Of a stretch of DNA of 5,178 nucleotides, positions 5,108-5,178 are shown one piece after another (positions within the stretch are counted from its first letter, which is position 1; each line of letters begins with the position of its first letter). The stretch covers positions 1-5,178 of the forward strand of contig JAYTVD010000113.1 of NCBI GenBank assembly GCA_043744175.1. The letters are read 5' to 3'. Under the pieces are notes generated by a model. It saw only the letters and a program-made list of their open reading frames with translations. It did not search any database and was not told the DNA's origin. Origin of the DNA: JANMEX01 sp043744175 (lineage in GTDB: Bacteria > Pseudomonadota > Alphaproteobacteria > Rhizobiales > Rhizobiaceae). A program made the translations under genes and the position numbers.

Positions 5108-5178
5108 ATGACAATTACGGATAAGGATAGGACAAGAAAGTTGCTGCGTCTGCAAAAAGCGGCACGGCTGTTTTCCGA
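5108..5178 (+). CDS. Possible start of an unidentified gene, truncated by the window end
   Basis: An ATG at 5108 opens a frame that stays open for 23 codons to the end: MTITDKDRTRKLLRLQKAAR then LFS. The composition is basic and helical, but too little is visible to assign a family. The ATG has no good Shine-Dalgarno. An in-frame TTG at 5141 has AAGGATAGGA about ten bases before it, so the real start may be there (LLRLQKAARLFS). It begins 31 bases after the response regulator stop on the same strand, so it may be in the same operon. Confidence 0.35.
   Translation, partial: MTITDKDRTRKLLRLQKAARLFS

Overview
The window looks like the chromosome of an alphaproteobacterium of the order Hyphomicrobiales (Rhizobiales), close to the Brucella/Ochrobactrum/Bartonella/rhizobial branch. 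The main clues are a BA14K-family protein, a PetP/PetR-like MarR plus OmpR-type regulator pair beside a branched-chain aminotransferase, and an alphaproteobacterial-type cold-shock protein tail. This placement is inferred from protein families by eye, not from a search. There is no sign of a mobile element, CRISPR array, tRNA or rRNA.

Left part (1-1594, + strand): the last 37 codons of a cold-shock protein; an exported lytic transglycosylase with a SPOR-like C-terminus (153-1046); and a BA14K-family exported or membrane-anchored protein (1157-1594). These form an envelope-related stretch.

Middle (1596-3664, - strand): a glyoxalase-II-like metallo-beta-lactamase-fold hydrolase (2246-1596), which converges on the BA14K gene with one base between the stop codons; a 98-residue glycine-rich hydrophobic protein (2615-2319) followed by a strong intrinsic terminator; and ilvE, a branched-chain amino acid aminotransferase (3664-2786). 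The gap between ilvE and the glycine-rich gene holds a 10-bp-arm inverted repeat.

Right part (3820-5178, + strand): a MarR-family regulator (PetP-like) divergent from ilvE, then an OmpR/PetR-type response regulator with an excellent ribosome-binding site, then the possible start of another reading frame that runs off the end. The 155-bp ilvE/marR intergenic region carries a perfect 7-7-7 dyad just upstream of the MarR start. It overlaps promoter-like elements in both directions and is the best candidate operator in the window.

Most of the window is ordinary conserved chromosome. The points most worth a second look are regulatory: the MarR-side dyad, the terminator lying inside the leader of the hydrolase gene, the dyad after ilvE, and the uncharacterised glycine-zipper-like small protein. 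I see no convincing evidence of a wholly new multi-gene system.
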